Below, piece by piece: positions 22,466-34,039 of a stretch of 64,000 nt of DNA. Location: the NCBI GenBank assembly GCA_030323885.1, contig CM059196.1, positions 44,836,293 to 44,900,292 on the forward strand. The letters run 5' to 3'. Under the pieces are notes generated by a model. The model made no database searches. It was not told the DNA's origin and saw only the letters and a program-made list of their open reading frames with translations. The first letter of the stretch is position 1. Each line of letters begins with the position of its first letter. This stretch comes from Branchipolynoe longqiensis (taxonomy: Eukaryota; Annelida; Polychaeta; Phyllodocida; Polynoidae). The position numbers and the translations under genes were made by a program.

Positions 22466-22959
22466 AAATCGTCTGTCACATATACAAATCGTCCATCACA
22501 AAATGTAAATAAAATTATCAGTAAGTAAAAATGTCAATAATCTTACTATTGTAATGCTACTGTGGAGTCTATCATATCTCCAACATGCCTGTAACTCCAT
22601 TGCATTAGTAATGTTTATTAGTGCCGCAACTTATGTTACTACACGCAAACCATGGTGCAAGTTTGGTTAGGAACATAAACATTTCTTATGACTAAACCTT
22701 GTAAACCCTATCGATTTGTTCGAAAGCTGTCGACTTGCACTATTTTTAGTTCATGCTTCGTATTAGCGCAATGGTTAGGTATGGCACAATCATTCCCAAT
22801 TAGTGGTGCCGAACAAAGTATTTTACGCGCTGCTGTCAATCACTCCATGGCGTTCTTTGCTGTGATTGGTCAATTCTGTGGATTACAGTACAACTAGCAA
22901 CAAGCGGTTCGGTTCTATGTGCCTGCTGGTGCGTAAATACCTAATTACACTGGCATTTT
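22466..22959. other. No feature recognised
   Basis: Contains a 69-codon plus frame with no recognisable motif. It may include decayed retroelement sequence continuous with the gag-like region to the right. Confidence 0.35.
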
Positions 22960-24095
22960 CTACCCCGACTGACTGCCGTAGGTTTACATGCGGCAATCCA
23001 CCACAGACACCTTGGTTGTAAGAACTGACATGAGAAGGTGTTGCAGCATTCACAGCATGAATCGCTTACTGTTCAGAAACATCACTGCCTAACGACAAGT
23101 TACATATGCACTTCCTAAGAGACTTAATCTCACCTTGAATCGTCTTCAGAACCTGACTATCTGAACATCTGACTATCTGAGAAGAGAAAGACTTGGACAA
23201 ATCCAGAGAAGTACCATTTAGACTCCATTTGCTCACAAATAGCTAAATTACCAAGACATGATTTAGCACGTCTCTGCTGCCTAATAACAGACCTATCACT
23301 GAGAATAGACATGTTGAAGGCTTCTTCAAGAGATTTTGGTCAGTTCGTTTCTACATACTACATGGTATTATCATCAAGTCAGGAGTCGAGAAATCTCAAA
23401 ATGAGTCATCTCGAAGGTATCAGTACCAAAAACTGCAGTTGGAAGATCCCAACCTTTTTCTGCAGCAGTCATAAACAGCTGACAGTATGCAGCTACTGTT
23501 TCCCCTTCTTCTTGCTTCATAGCCATCACTACCCCATTTAAATGACTATGTTCATCCGCTGTCAAAAGAGTAGATGCAATTACTTACTTAATTTCTTTCC
23601 AGGACCTAGCATTTTCATGCTGAAAAGCGGTGAAAAGAACCTGATGCAGCATTCCTGTTGCATTTAACAAAGCAAAGCAAATAATTGTCTAGGTCTGAAA
23701 CAACTGCAAGAGTCCTGATACATTCGATCAAGTCAATCCAATTATGTAATGCCCCTCTGTCTGACCCATCTAGTAGGGGAACAGACTTGCCGTATGCTTT
23801 TAATGATCTATTTCGTACCTCTCTCTCTGCCTGTGCTCAACCTGTAATAATTCACGTGCCTCCCTACGTTTTTCTCTATTCTCCCATAATTCACTCCTGT
23901 CCCTAATATCAGATAAATCCTCCTCCTGTTCTTCTTTAAGAATATCTAACCTAAGCGCCATAACTTTAGACCATGCTTCCAACGCTCCTGTTTCAGCAGA
24001 ATAATTTCTCAGTGTACACTGACCTTGAAACCAATGTTGAAACTCGTCATGCAGCAATTCCTCCTTTGCGCGTGAGAGCAGCATCTTCAAGCTGC
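22960..24095 (-). pseudogene. Broken LTR-retrotransposon gag-like gene
   Basis: Reading the minus strand from 24090, three successive frames give protein-like pieces. 24090-23800: 96 residues, Glu/Arg-rich helix. 23830-23618: a piece with PLLDGSDRGALHNWIDLIE, like the start of a retrotransposon gag domain (W and hydrophobic spacing). 23600-23374: a piece with EGETVAAYCQLFMTAAEKGW, like the 'E-x-V-x-x-Y-x-x-x-F' segment of Ty3/gypsy-type gag. Frameshifts and stops separate them; weaker homologous-looking sequence continues to about 22960. An LTR-like block lies upstream (24380-24885) in the right orientation. No protease or RT remains. Gag assignment is by pattern, not by search. Confidence 0.6.
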
Positions 24096-24096
24096 T

Positions 24097-24147
24097 CTGA
24101 CCTTAAATGTTGCGAGGAAGTAAAACAACAACAACAAAAACAAACCC
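24097..24147 (+). mobile_element. 51-bp alpha-tail insertion with perfect TSD
   Basis: CTGACCTTAAATGTTGCGAG to ACAAAAACAAACCC, flanked by a perfect 10-bp duplication TCAAGCTGCT at 24087-24096 and 24148-24157. It sits at the 5' end of the gag-like remnant, so it is younger than that element. Confidence 0.85.
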
Positions 24148-24379
24148 TCAAGCTGCTGTTTTATGTGGTGGTAGAAAAGATTTAGCAGAATTGAATCCAA
24201 GTATAGATATGCCTGTAAGGTAGAAGAAATAGTAAACAAATTACATAGGCTTCAATGATGGTACGTTACAGACATACCAAAAATAGCAGAAAAAACACTA
24301 CCTACACAATGCACCAAACAAGCATCGGCCAATAAGTTTCTACTTGTTAAATTAACATCGTGTGTCAATACCCATCATG

Positions 24380-24885
24380 GTCACCAGTTTGTAGAGTCTA
24401 ATGCTCGAATCTGTGGCTGTGTAAGCAGGCTATGGTAAAAACAATTCAGACAAGAGAAAGGAAGAGTATAAAGTGCAAAGAAGAAGAGAGAGTCCAGCCC
24501 TTTGGTTTATTGCTTATAGAGTTACATGGGTTCATTGTAGAGTATCACCCCACCACTTTCCCCCAATGGGAATCAAGCATTCTTGGCCCTACCAATAGGG
24601 ATCCAGCATTCCTGGTCCCCATGGATACCATTGGTCTACCCACCACCACAAGCTGTATGGCCCCATGGCCACCACCAACCTTGACCTTTTGAGTGTGGTG
24701 ATCCCTATCCCAGCCGAGGGGGTAGGCCTTGAGTGCAATCACACCCATACCTGCCAGCACCACTATGTCTATTTACATCCCACTCAGGCACCACCAAACT
24801 ATACATACATGCGCCTGGTCATGTACACCGATCAGTAATCAAATATTTGCATTCCCCCCTATGCCGAATATCGGAATATTTTACA
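24380..24885 (-). repeat. LTR-like block upstream of the gag remnant
   Basis: On the minus strand it starts TGTAAAATATTC, has AATAAACC (polyadenylation-like, 24506-24511) followed by GGCTGGACTCTC, and ends near ACTGGTGACCA. A TGGTGACC stretch at the 3' edge resembles a tRNA primer-binding site. Homologous DNA lies at 40632-41796, and the gag remnant follows in the same orientation. Confidence 0.6.
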
Positions 24886-25189
24886 GCTTGATATCGCCAA
24901 AGGCGCCAAATTAGCCACTCAGCACATGCACAACAACAAGTAAACATGCATATGTGTGTCATTGTATGCTAGCAGGTATATATGGGTGCATGTGTCAAAT
25001 TAATGTATAAATACATGTAATTATAAATAAATGTCTGCAGTTAATATCGCTGAGGGGGAAGCAGCCTGCTTATGTTGTTGCACCATATTCGTCATGTCTA
25101 AATGTCAAGTTCGTGCGGCATATAAAGATTAGCTGACACTACCCGACATTAGAGTTCGGCACTGTTGAGAAAGCTGGCTGCGGGTGGGG

Positions 25190-25620
25190 GCGGGAGGTGG
25201 GTGCAGGGGCGAGATGTAGAGTGGTAGAGAGGGTGTGGGGAGAGGAAAAGAGAGCACAGAATAGGGAGAGAGGAGGTTATAGGGGGTAGAGAAGGAGAGT
25301 GTGGGGAGAACTGGAGGAGGTGAGAGGGGATAAAGAGGGGAGAGGAGAAGGAAGAGGGAGAGAGTAATGGGGGTAGGGAAGGAGCCCGTGGGGAGAGTTG
25401 GGGGAGGTGGGAGGGGAAGGGAGAGGAGTATGGGTGGAGAGGGGAAAGAGGAAGGGGAGAAGGGGTGGAAGGAGGCGGGGGGGGGGGTAGGCGGAAGGAT
25501 GAAGGAGGATGGGGAGAGGGCGAGAGGGGGAGAGGGCGAGAGGGCGAGAGGGGGAGGAGGGGGAGAAGGGGGAGAGGGGTAGGAGGGGAGTGGGGAGGGG
25601 GGTAAGAGGGCGGATGGTGT
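25190..25620. repeat. G/GA-rich purine tract
   Basis: GGGGAGAGG-type words; frames here are compositional. Confidence 0.9.
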
Positions 25621-25679
25621 CATGCAGACGACACATGTGGACACGTGGGCAGATAAAGGTGTATTGATCTATGCAAAAA

Positions 25680-25800
25680 CAGCCACACCCCACTCAGCCT
25701 CTTCCACCCCCACCTCCTCCACCCCCACCCCACCCCACCCTCCTCCTCCTCCGTCCCCTCTCCTACGCACACATACCCCACCCCCTGACCTCGAACCCCC
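25680..25800. repeat. C-rich tract
   Basis: CCACCCCCACC-type words, strand-switched relative to the purine tract just upstream. Confidence 0.85.
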
Positions 25801-26017
25801 AAAGCACAATTATTTCTTGCCGTGAACTCCGTCTTACTAACGGTTCGATGATAATTTCCACAAAACCACAAAAAATGCACCAATCTTTTGTTTTGTTTAG
25901 ATTTTTAAAACCCCAATAAAACGCATCATATTATTGAATCTTCTGCATCTTCACCCACAGTTCACTCCTTGATCTCAATTTTAAATCTCGCTCGCCGCGA
26001 CAAGATCATTTTGGTTC

Positions 26018-26337
26018 GGTGTTGGAATTTTACATCCTGGCACCATCTGAGATCATACCAGGACGGTGCCAACTTCTGACAGTTTACACTACTGGTGACT
26101 TTACAGTACCACTGGGAAATTAGGCTGCCAGCACCATGACCAAATATCCTACTCAGTCACTTTATCCTGACACTGAGTTAACCAGTCCTTACCCTATCCT
26201 ATTAATTCTGAGTGCCAAGTTAGGAAGCGACAATAATTCATTTTGTGGGTCATTGGCTTGAGTTGACCTGGAATGGAACTCCCGATCTCCCACACGGAAG
26301 GACTGCGCTCTACCGATTTGGCCACCGCGTCCGGTGT
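26018..26337 (-). mobile_element. SINE-A2, alpha tail
   Basis: Near full length, with head CCGATTTGGCCACCGCGTCC on the plus strand. Tail stem CGTCCTGG/CCAGGATG in the element sense has one G-U pair. Confidence 0.8.
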
Positions 26338-26430
26338 GCGACGACTAGAAGATAATCCCAGAACTGTAAGTCACCCGTCATCGACATGAACATGTCAGCC
26401 TTCTTACTTGTATTTCATGTTCATTGGGGT

Positions 26431-26537
26431 TTTAAGCCTTAGCAATACATAACGTCATATCAGGATGGATACTGACTTTGGGACAGTGCACACTCATTAT
26501 AACTGTATAGTGCTGCACCACACGCACCATGACCGGA
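26431..26537 (-). mobile_element. SINE-A alpha-tail fragment
   Basis: Only the tail half is present (TCATATCAGGATGGATACTG to GCACCATGACC). A (CCCCCT)n run follows at 26548-26590. Confidence 0.6.
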
Positions 26538-26782
26538 AGTCATGTGATCCCCTTCCCCCTCCCCCTCCCCCTGCCCCTCCCCCTCCCCCTTCTTTGCCCT
26601 CGCTCAGTCTAGATCAGTGTCCACCTCATTCTGATCGTCGTTCTCTTCCCGTGGCTTCCCTTCTCTTTCGGATCTTTGTTGATGACCTTCAGAAATAAGA
26701 TCAAGTGGAGAAATATTGTATACTTTCACCACTGAGGACTTTCCTCATAGGGCGATCACTGGGGAGCACGTGTCTAGCTGAT

Positions 26783-27165
26783 TAATGCAGGTTGACATCC
26801 GTACGGCAGTCAGTAGGGCTGTCATTTATAGCTAGTTACGATAGGTCAACAACCATAAGCCAGTCAAAGGGGTTTGCATATAGGCTTATAGTTAGTGTAG
26901 TTCTGCATCCATAGTCCAGTCAGTAGGTTTCACATGTATAAATAGTTAATGTTGTTCTACATCCATAGCCCAACAGCTGGGGTTCGCATGTATAGATAGT
27001 GTTGTTCGGCATCCGTAGGCCAGTTAGTGGGGTTCACATGTATAGCTAGTTACTGTAGTTCTCCATCCATAGGCCAGTCAGTAGGGCTCACATATATAGT
27101 TAATTAGCATAGTTCTACATTCATAGCCCAGCAGCCAGGGTTCACATGTGATGATGTATATCAGG
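26783..27165 (+). repeat. ~58-bp tandem repeat, about 6 copies
   Basis: TTCTACATCCATAGCCCAG, GGGTTCACATGTATAG and AGTTA blocks recur at about 55-62 bp. Confidence 0.85.
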
Positions 27166-27349
27166 TTAGTGTTGTTCTATTACAATATCTTACAAATTAT
27201 CAAAATTGTACCAGCTTTGCCTAGCAAAGAAACAACAATCAGTGTGACTATCAAGCCATTTATTTTGTCAAAAAAAAGAGAAGAGAAACGACAACGTCCC
27301 ACATTGATGTGATGTTAGTACAACAGTCTCCCTTCCAGACCATCGCCGG

Positions 27350-27610
27350 TCCACAGTCGCGCCTCATACAAGCGGCCACGCCAGATCACGTGTCCAGGCG
27401 TTGACCAATGGCAGGCGAGGTGACAGACGGAAAGGAACGGCGGCAAGCACCCGGAAGCCAAACAGAAAGCGACATCTGATAGGCCCATTGTCCCGCGCCA
27501 TTCGCGCCAGAACGAGGCTCCCTGGGCCGGGCGGGCGGGTTTGGCAGGCTTTTCCTGACGACGCAATGTCGTCTGTGCGCCTTGACTGTGCCCACATTGC
27601 TTTATCACCT
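27350..27610. promoter_or_regulatory. CpG-rich patch with CCAAT and CACGTG
   Basis: CpG frequency rises sharply. It contains ATCACGTGTCC (27387), TTGACCAATGG (about 27400) and GCGCCATTCGCGCC. This could be a promoter, but no exon is recognised on either side and a pyrimidine array follows directly. Confidence 0.3.
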
Positions 27611-27647
27611 ACCCTGACTCGGAAAGCCCCCGACTCTCACCCCTTCC

Positions 27648-28275
27648 CACACAAGCTCCCCTCCTCCCCCTCCTTCCCCTCCTTCCCCTCCTTCCCCTCC
27701 TTCCCCTCCTTCCCCTCCTTCCCCTCTTTCCCCGCCCCATCTCCTTTCTCCCTCTCCTCCCCTCTTTCCTCTCCTTCCCCTCCTTCCCCTCCTTCCCCTC
27801 CTTCCCCTCCTTCCCCTCCTTCCCCCTTCCCCTCATTCCCCTCCTTCTCCTCCTTCCCCTCCTTCTCCTCCTTCTCCTCCTTCTCCTCCTTCTCCTCCTT
27901 CTCCTCCTTCTCCTCCTTCTCCTCCATCTCCTCCATCTCCTCCTTCTCCTCCTTCTCCTCCTTCTCCTCCTTCTCCTTCTCCCCCTTCTCCTCCTTCTCC
28001 TCCTCCTTCTCCTCCTTCTGCTCCTTCTGCTCCTTCTCCTCCTTCTCCTCCTTCTCCTCCATCTCCTCCTTCTCCTCCTTCTCCTCCTTCTCCTCCTTCT
28101 CCTTCTCCTCCTTCTCCTCCTTCTCCTCCTTCTCCTCCTTCTCCTCCTTCTCCTCCTTCTCCTCCTTCTCCTCCTTCTCCTCCTTCTCCTTCTCCTCCTT
28201 CTCCTCCTTCTCCTCCTTCTCCTCCTTCTCCTCCTTCTCCTCCTTCTCCTCCTTTTCCTCAATCTCCTCCCCTCT
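27648..28275. repeat. (TCCTTC)n pyrimidine array
   Basis: CCTTCCCCT-type units grade into CTCCTTCTC units. The plus strand is almost purely pyrimidine for 0.6 kb. Ser/Phe, Arg and Glu/Lys frames here are artefacts. Confidence 0.95.
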
Positions 28276-28530
28276 TTCCATTCCCCTCCTCTTATCCTCC
28301 CTCCCCCATCTCCCCACCGCCCCTCCTCCATTACCCCCTCCTCCGCCCCCCCTTCCCTCTACCCCCCCCCCCATCCCATGTCCCCGCTCTCTCCCATTGG
28401 GATGTTCACAAACGGAATAAACTCCAGCGTACACATACATCTTCACGCGTTCCCACGAGAGCAATACACGAACACGTCGCCGGAAATGATGATTCCCGAG
28501 AGCCACATTCTCACCTCCACCGTTCTAATT

Positions 28531-28532
<2 letters not shown>

Positions 28533-28561
<29 letters not shown>
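28533..28561. repeat. G29 homopolymer
   Basis: Twenty-nine consecutive G, the longest of many such runs in the window. Confidence 0.9.
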
Positions 28562-28653
28562 AGAGCTCCACCAGAAGGATGACTGGATTGGGATGTGTGT
28601 GTGTGAGGGGTGGTAAAGGCGGGCGATTGTTTGCTGCAGGGTAGCGCGTTGAA

Positions 28654-29010
28654 TTAAAGCTGCATAGTCCGATAAAATATAAAATTTTCAAAACCAAGAC
28701 AATTATCTAATTTTGATCCTACATATCTATCTTGGACACTGATGCACTTATTAAGAATTTGTTGTCACACAGGAGGGGATATAGAGAGTCAATGTAATAG
28801 AACCTGTTACTGCTGAAGCCTATAGTGCCAGAGTTTTGGTGTGCTTGCCAAAACTAATTTGACATGTTTCCACTTTAAATATATCAAAGGTTAGGCATTT
28901 AACATAAAAGTTACTTCAAACTAAAGTAAGGTATATTATAACAATCAATTTAATATATTTATCTCAGAAAAATGACAGAAAATCAAACCCATTGGACTAT
29001 GCAACTTTAA
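28654..29010 (+). mobile_element. MITE-1 short form, intact (357 bp)
   Basis: TTAAAGCTGCATAGTCCGAT at the left and TTGGACTATGCAACTTTAA at the right, about 20-bp inverted repeats with TTAA at both edges. No ORF. Confidence 0.9.
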
Positions 29011-29337
29011 GATGGTGGCGGGAAATTAAGTCAGAAATGTTGGGGTGATGGAGGGGGGGGGGGGGGAGAGGATCGCTTTTAGCTCAACTCGAGGCTTGTG
29101 TAATATATTATCAATTTCGGAAAACATGCTAATTGTGAATATGATTCTAGTTTGTTGTTATTATTGTTATTGCTGCTAGTATTGTTGTTGCAGAAATGAG
29201 TTGTCGGAACCAGCCTAATATGATTCGGTTGTCGGCCGGGACGTCCGTTTTTTTTAGATCACATCTCGCCTTAAATGTAGAGAGTTCTAAAGTATCTTAA
29301 CTGAGAACAACACAGCTCGTTCCATTATTTCCTAGCT
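29011..29337. other. G-run and unique sequence
   Basis: A G homopolymer lies near 29053; otherwise no feature is recognised. Confidence 0.5.
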
Positions 29338-29349
29338 TCAAATCAGTGG

Positions 29350-29697
29350 ATACCAGACGGGATGGCCGAATGAGTTAAAGCATCCATCTCCCGTTTTGGT
29401 AGATCGTGGGGTCGTGGGTTCGAACCCCGGTCGAGTCAAACCAATTACTTAAAAATTGATACTTGTTGCTTCCTAGCCTGGTGCTCGGCATTATTAGGAT
29501 AGGGCAAGGACTGGTTTGCTCAGTGTCAGGATAATGTGACTGAGCGGGATATCAGATCATGGTGCTGGCGGCCTGGTCTTCCAGTGGGGTAGCACTATGA
29601 AGTCGCCATGAGTGCGCACTGTAACAAGTCGGTACCCGTCCTGATATGACCTTAGATGTTGCTAGGATGTAAAACAACAACAAACAAACAAACAAAA
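29350..29697 (+). mobile_element. SINE-A1, alpha tail: best reference copy
   Basis: Complete A1 head (GATGGCCGAATGAGTTAAAG; GGGTTCGAACCCCGG), body, alpha tail and an AACAAACAAACAAAA end. A perfect 12-bp duplication TCAAATCAGTGG flanks it at 29338-29349 and 29698-29709. Confidence 0.95.
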
Positions 29698-29974
29698 TCA
29701 AATCAGTGGCACTACAGTGTATAGTTTCATCACATTCGATCATCAATCAGACGGGAATTCAATTGCCAACAATCGATCTCCATCATTCCATTGCTCACTA
29801 GATGGGTGTATCGTATGTAGCTATTATCTATGTAGCCTGATCATGTCCTTGGGACTAATACTTCAACCATCAACGTTTTCCTAACACTGAACCAATGAGT
29901 GATTGTCATATATTAGTAATGATGATTACCAGGTAAGCACAGCGATAGGTTTTAATTTTGTACGTCTTTGTTTC

Positions 29975-30072
29975 GGTTTGACTTGACTGAGGAGGATCGA
30001 ACCCGCGACCCTCCGTATGGGCATCAATCAAGGTCTTGCCCGGTTTACTCACTCAACCATCCCGTCTGGTTT
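29975..30072 (-). mobile_element. SINE-A1 head fragment
   Basis: Minus-strand head only: GGATCGAACCCGCGACCC to AACCATCCCGTCTGG. Confidence 0.7.
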
Positions 30073-30089
30073 CCTGTAATACCAAGTTG

Positions 30090-30925
30090 CCAGCTACTAG
30101 ATCATAATAGCTCACCATAGCTCGCACTACTTCGCTATAGCTAACAATACCTCACCATAGCTCCCAACAGAAAGGCTACCACTACCTCAAAATAGATCAC
30201 AATACATTACCATCGCTCACACATCACCATAGCTCCCAATAGAATGGCTACCACTACCTCAAAATAGATCACAATACATTGCCATAGCTCACAATACCTC
30301 ACCATAGCTCCCAATGGAATGGCTATCACTACCTCAAAATAGATCACAATACATTGCCATAGCTCACAATACCTCACCATAGCTCCCAATGGAATGACTA
30401 CCACTACCTCAAAATAGATCACAAGACATTGCCATAGGTCACAATACCTCACCGTAGTTCCCAATGGAATGGCTATACCACTACCTCGAAATAGATCACA
30501 ATACATTGCCATAGCTCACAATACCTCGCCATAGCTCCCAATGGAATGACTACCACTACCTCAAAATAGATCACAAGACATTGCCATAGGTCACAATACC
30601 TCACCATAGTTCCCAATGGAATGGCTACCACTACCTCGAAATAGATCACAATACATCACCACAGCTCACAATACCTCGCCATAGTTCCTCATACTAGTAA
30701 TAGCTCGCCCTAGCTCCCACTACCTCAAAATAGATCACAATACCTCGCTGTAGCTCACAATTGCTTGTCATTGCTCCTAGTATCTCGGAATAGCTCACAA
30801 TAACTCTTTGTAGGTCACAATAGCTCGCTATAGCTAACAATGCATCACTTTAGCTCACAACAGCGTGCCATATAGATCGACATAGCTCACAATAATTCGC
30901 CATAGCTCACAGTCGATGTAGCTCA
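30090..30925 (+). repeat. ~75-bp higher-order tandem repeat
   Basis: ACTACCTCAAAATAGATCAC starts recur at 30181, 30253, 30328, 30403, 30480, 30555 and 30630, i.e. 72-77 bp apart. Each unit is built from about 18-bp CATAGCTCACAATACCTC subunits. Edges decay to single subunits. Confidence 0.95.
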
Positions 30926-30941
30926 GACCATAGCTCTCTTA

Positions 30942-31252
30942 TTAAAGACAAATATATTCGTTTGATTTTTATAGTTGCCCTTCTTTTAGTTAGAAGTAAC
31001 TTTTATTTTAAATGGTTAATTTAGGAAATGTTGAAAGTGAAAACAAGAAACATTAATGTTGATGTGCTTGCTAAAAGTAAAACGCTAGCACCATAGGCTC
31101 CAGCAGTAACATCTTCTATTAAACTAACGCTTCTGTGCTGCAACAAATGCTTCATACGTACACCAGTATCTAAGTTGAATATGTAGAATCGAATCTAGAT
31201 ATGTGATTTGGTTTTGAAAATGTCACACTGTCATGGAACTGTGCAGCGTTAG
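30942..31252 (-). mobile_element. MITE-1 short form, diverged
   Basis: Follows the consensus in reverse from TTAAAGACAAATATATTCG to the AACTGTGCAGC terminus. The left terminus is eroded. Confidence 0.7.
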
Positions 31253-31519
31253 ACCCAGACTCTCCCCGTCTTCGCTATTCAGCATATCCAATTCCCAGAT
31301 CGTACTTAATTAAAAATAATATCCGACCTAATTAATAGTCCGATTCAACTATGATATTTTCTATTTTCGCAGAGTTGTTGGCTGTCTTAATGCACCTATA
31401 TCAAGTATCAGACTTCATTGACACACATATCCAAGACACCTCTAGCCAACGACAACAGTTCAGCTATTATACCAGAATATCTGATGGGAACGTAGACAAC
31501 ATGATATGGGAAAAGCGAA

Positions 31520-31724
31520 AGACCTAGGAGTGGGGGTGGATGTGGGGGGACATGGTGATGGTGGATGTGGGTGTCGGTGGGGGTGAGTGTGGGGGTAGGA
31601 TGAGGTGAGTATAGATGTGAGGGTAGGGGTGATGGTGGATGTGGGGGGTGGGGTTAGATGTGGGGGTGAGTGGGGGTGGGTGTGAATGTGTAGGTGGTTG
31701 TTAAGGTATATGTGGGGTGCTTGG
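31520..31724. repeat. GT-rich tract
   Basis: GGTGGATGTGGGG-type words leading into the 179-bp array. Confidence 0.8.
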
Positions 31725-32520
31725 GTGGATGTTGAGGTGGTGGAGGTGGAGGTGAGGAGAGAGATGGGAGTGGGATTGAATGTGGATATGGTGGTGGGTG
31801 TGAGACTAGATACATGTGGGTGGATATTAAGGTAGAACTAATTGTTGAGGTGGTACAGGTGCAGGTGAGGGGAGAGGTGGAAGTGGGAGTGGGAGTGGGA
31901 GTGGGAGTGGAAGTGGGAACGGGAGTGGGAGTGGGAATTGGAGTGGGAGTGGGAGTGAATGTGGATATGGTGGTGGGTGTGAGACTAGATACATGTGGGT
32001 AGATATTAAGCTAGAACTAATTGTTGAGGTGGTACAGGTGCAGGTGAGGGGAGAGGTGGAAGTGGGAGTGGGAGTGGGAGTGGAAGTGGGAACGGGAGTG
32101 GGAATTGGAGTGGGAGTGGGAGTGGGAGTGAATGTGGATATGGTGGTGGGTGTGAGACTAGATTATAGATACATGTGGGTAGATATTAAGCTAGAACTAA
32201 TTGTTGAGGTGGTACAGGTGCAGGTGAGGGGAGAGGTGGAAGTGGGAGTGGGAGTGGGAGTGGAAGTGGGAACGGGAGTGGGAATTGGAGTGGGAGTGGG
32301 AGTGAATGTGGATATGGTGGTGGGTGTGAGACTAGATACATGTGGGTAGATATTAAGCTAGAACTAATTGTTGAGGTGGTACAGGTGCAGGTGAGGGGTG
32401 AGGGGAGAGGTGGAAGTGGGAGTGGGAGTGGGAGTGGGAGTGGAAGTGGGAACGGGAGTGGGAATTGGAGTGGGAATGGGAGTGAATGTGGATATGGTGG
32501 TGGGTGTGAGACTAGATGTT
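31725..32520 (+). repeat. ~180-bp minisatellite, 4 units plus a partial
   Basis: Unit starts ACATGTGGGT at 31812, 31991, 32171 and 32338 (179, 180, 167 bp). Each unit has a unique part (ATTAAGCTAGAACTAATTG) and a variable (GTGGGA)n core. Gly/Val frames run through units but have no other gene sign. Confidence 0.95.
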
Positions 32521-32890
32521 GATGTGTGTGACTGCGGGTGTTGGGGTAGGGGGGGGTTCAGGTGAAGGGATGGGGTGAGGATGAGTGAGGGTCGGTTCGT
32601 GATGGGTTGGAATGAAGGTGGGTGGGGTGTTTGGGTGGGGGTTAGGGTGGGCTGGGTGAAGGGTTGGAGGTGTACATGGCTGGGTGGAGGGTGTGAGGAT
32701 AGATTGGGTTTGGATGGGAGTGGGATGGTAGTGAGGGTTGGGGTGGGGGTGAGGATGGTTGGGTGATGGATGGGAGGTTAAATGGTTGGGGTGGGAGTGG
32801 TTTTGGCTGGTGGTTGTTTGGGGTGCGAGGAGAGGTGGGTGTGGATATGGGGGGTGAGAGGTGGGGGTGGTGGGAGGGAGGGGGGAAACT
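32521..32890. repeat. GT/GGGT-rich tract
   Basis: No unit length is fixed; strong G skew. Confidence 0.8.
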
Positions 32891-33109
32891 ACAGATCGTG
32901 GCTAATTGACTAGAGCTGTTAGTGCCATGGTAACATGACACGTACCTGGTATCACATTAGCCTAGGCATACAGCGCCCCCCCCCCTTCCCTCCTCCTCCC
33001 TCCCCCGACCACCACCTCCTTCTAGAGATGCTCAAGGCGGCACAGCTGCTAGCTCAGAGCGAGTGCACTAATTATCGGCGGGAACTCACGGAGCAGGCCC
33101 ACCAACAAT

Positions 33110-33550
33110 AGGCTGCAAAAGGTAGCACAAGGCATCACAATGCAGCACAACCCAGCACAAGGTAGCAACACCCACAATAGGCAGAAAAAGGCAGCACAAG
33201 GCTGCAAAAGTAAGCAAAAGTCAGTAAAAGTCAGCAAAAGGCGGGAAAAGGCAGCAAAAGGCGGGAAAAGGCAGCAAAAGGCGACACAAGGCAGCAAAAG
33301 GGGGCCAAAGACGTCAAAAGTCTAGACAAGACTGCAAAAGGCAGCAAAAGGCAGCAAAACACAGCAAAAGGCAGCAAAAGGCCGTCAAAGGCGGCAAAAT
33401 GCTGGAAAATGCTGGAAAAGGCGGCAAAAGGCGGCAAATGGCTTCAAAAGGCGGCAAAAGGCAACAAAAGGCGGCAAAAGGCAGCAACAAGCTAGACAGT
33501 GCTGCAAAAGGCAGCAAAAGACAGAATAAGGTAGCAAAAGGCAGCAACAG
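33110..33550. repeat. (AAAAGGCRGC)n 10-bp array
   Basis: AAAAGGCAGC and AAAAGGCGGC units, with AAAGTCAGT variants on the left edge. Frames rich in Lys/Gly or Leu/Cys/Phe are compositional. Confidence 0.95.
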
Positions 33551-33954
33551 GGATCGTGAACTCGCTGAGCACACATTATCTATATCTGATATGAAATATA
33601 TATTCCTTCAAGCTGAATAATCCTTGTTTTGAGTTCCTGCCATGTTTGTATATAGATAAATATCCGGATGTGAGTGCATGGGGTGTAATGTATGTTACTT
33701 GGCCAGCCAGTAAACTCCTTCTTTACATGGGGAACAATCCCCACCTATCGCGATGTAAGAAATAAACAAGCAGCGGCGGAATAAATAATAATAATAATAA
33801 TAAAGCAGGCACCGCCAATTTATGTTCATATCATAAATTATATTACAAATATATACTAGAGCTGCGACCAGGTGTGCTGGGTCTCAGGTTCGGTTTTTTG
33901 TCTGAGGGACCAGTAGAACTTGGAAGACCCATATTCGAAGTGAGTTCGTGACTG

Positions 33955-34015
33955 TTAAAGTTGCATTTTGAATTTCTGTCATTTTCTGAGGTAAATATAT
34001 TAGGTTGATGATTGT
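33955..34015 (-). mobile_element. MITE-1 terminal fragment
   Basis: TTAAAGTTGCATTTTGAATT then TTCTGTCATTTTCTGAGGTA, the right end of MITE-1 in reverse. Confidence 0.65.
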
Positions 34016-34039
34016 GTGGTGTATAACTATAAATACTTA

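Noticed and set aside
27401..28506. Ser/Phe-rich, Arg-rich and Glu/Lys-rich frames of 240-339 codons
   Set aside because: They come from the TCC/TTC array. The first ~80 codons of the plus frame lie in CpG-rich DNA but show no recognisable protein features.
29350..29440. tRNA genes at SINE heads
   Set aside because: A and B boxes are present but acceptor stems do not pair and each is followed by the same SINE body, so these are retroposon promoters.
30090..30925. CRISPR-like regularly spaced repeats
   Set aside because: The intervening segments are themselves diverged copies of the same 18-bp subunit.
31814..32522. Gly/Val repeat protein candidates
   Set aside because: The frames follow the 180-bp minisatellite; indels between units break the phase, and no start context or flanking exon is seen.
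33049..33620. Cys/Phe/Leu-rich frames
   Set aside because: The AAAAGGCAGC decamer array generates them in all minus frames.
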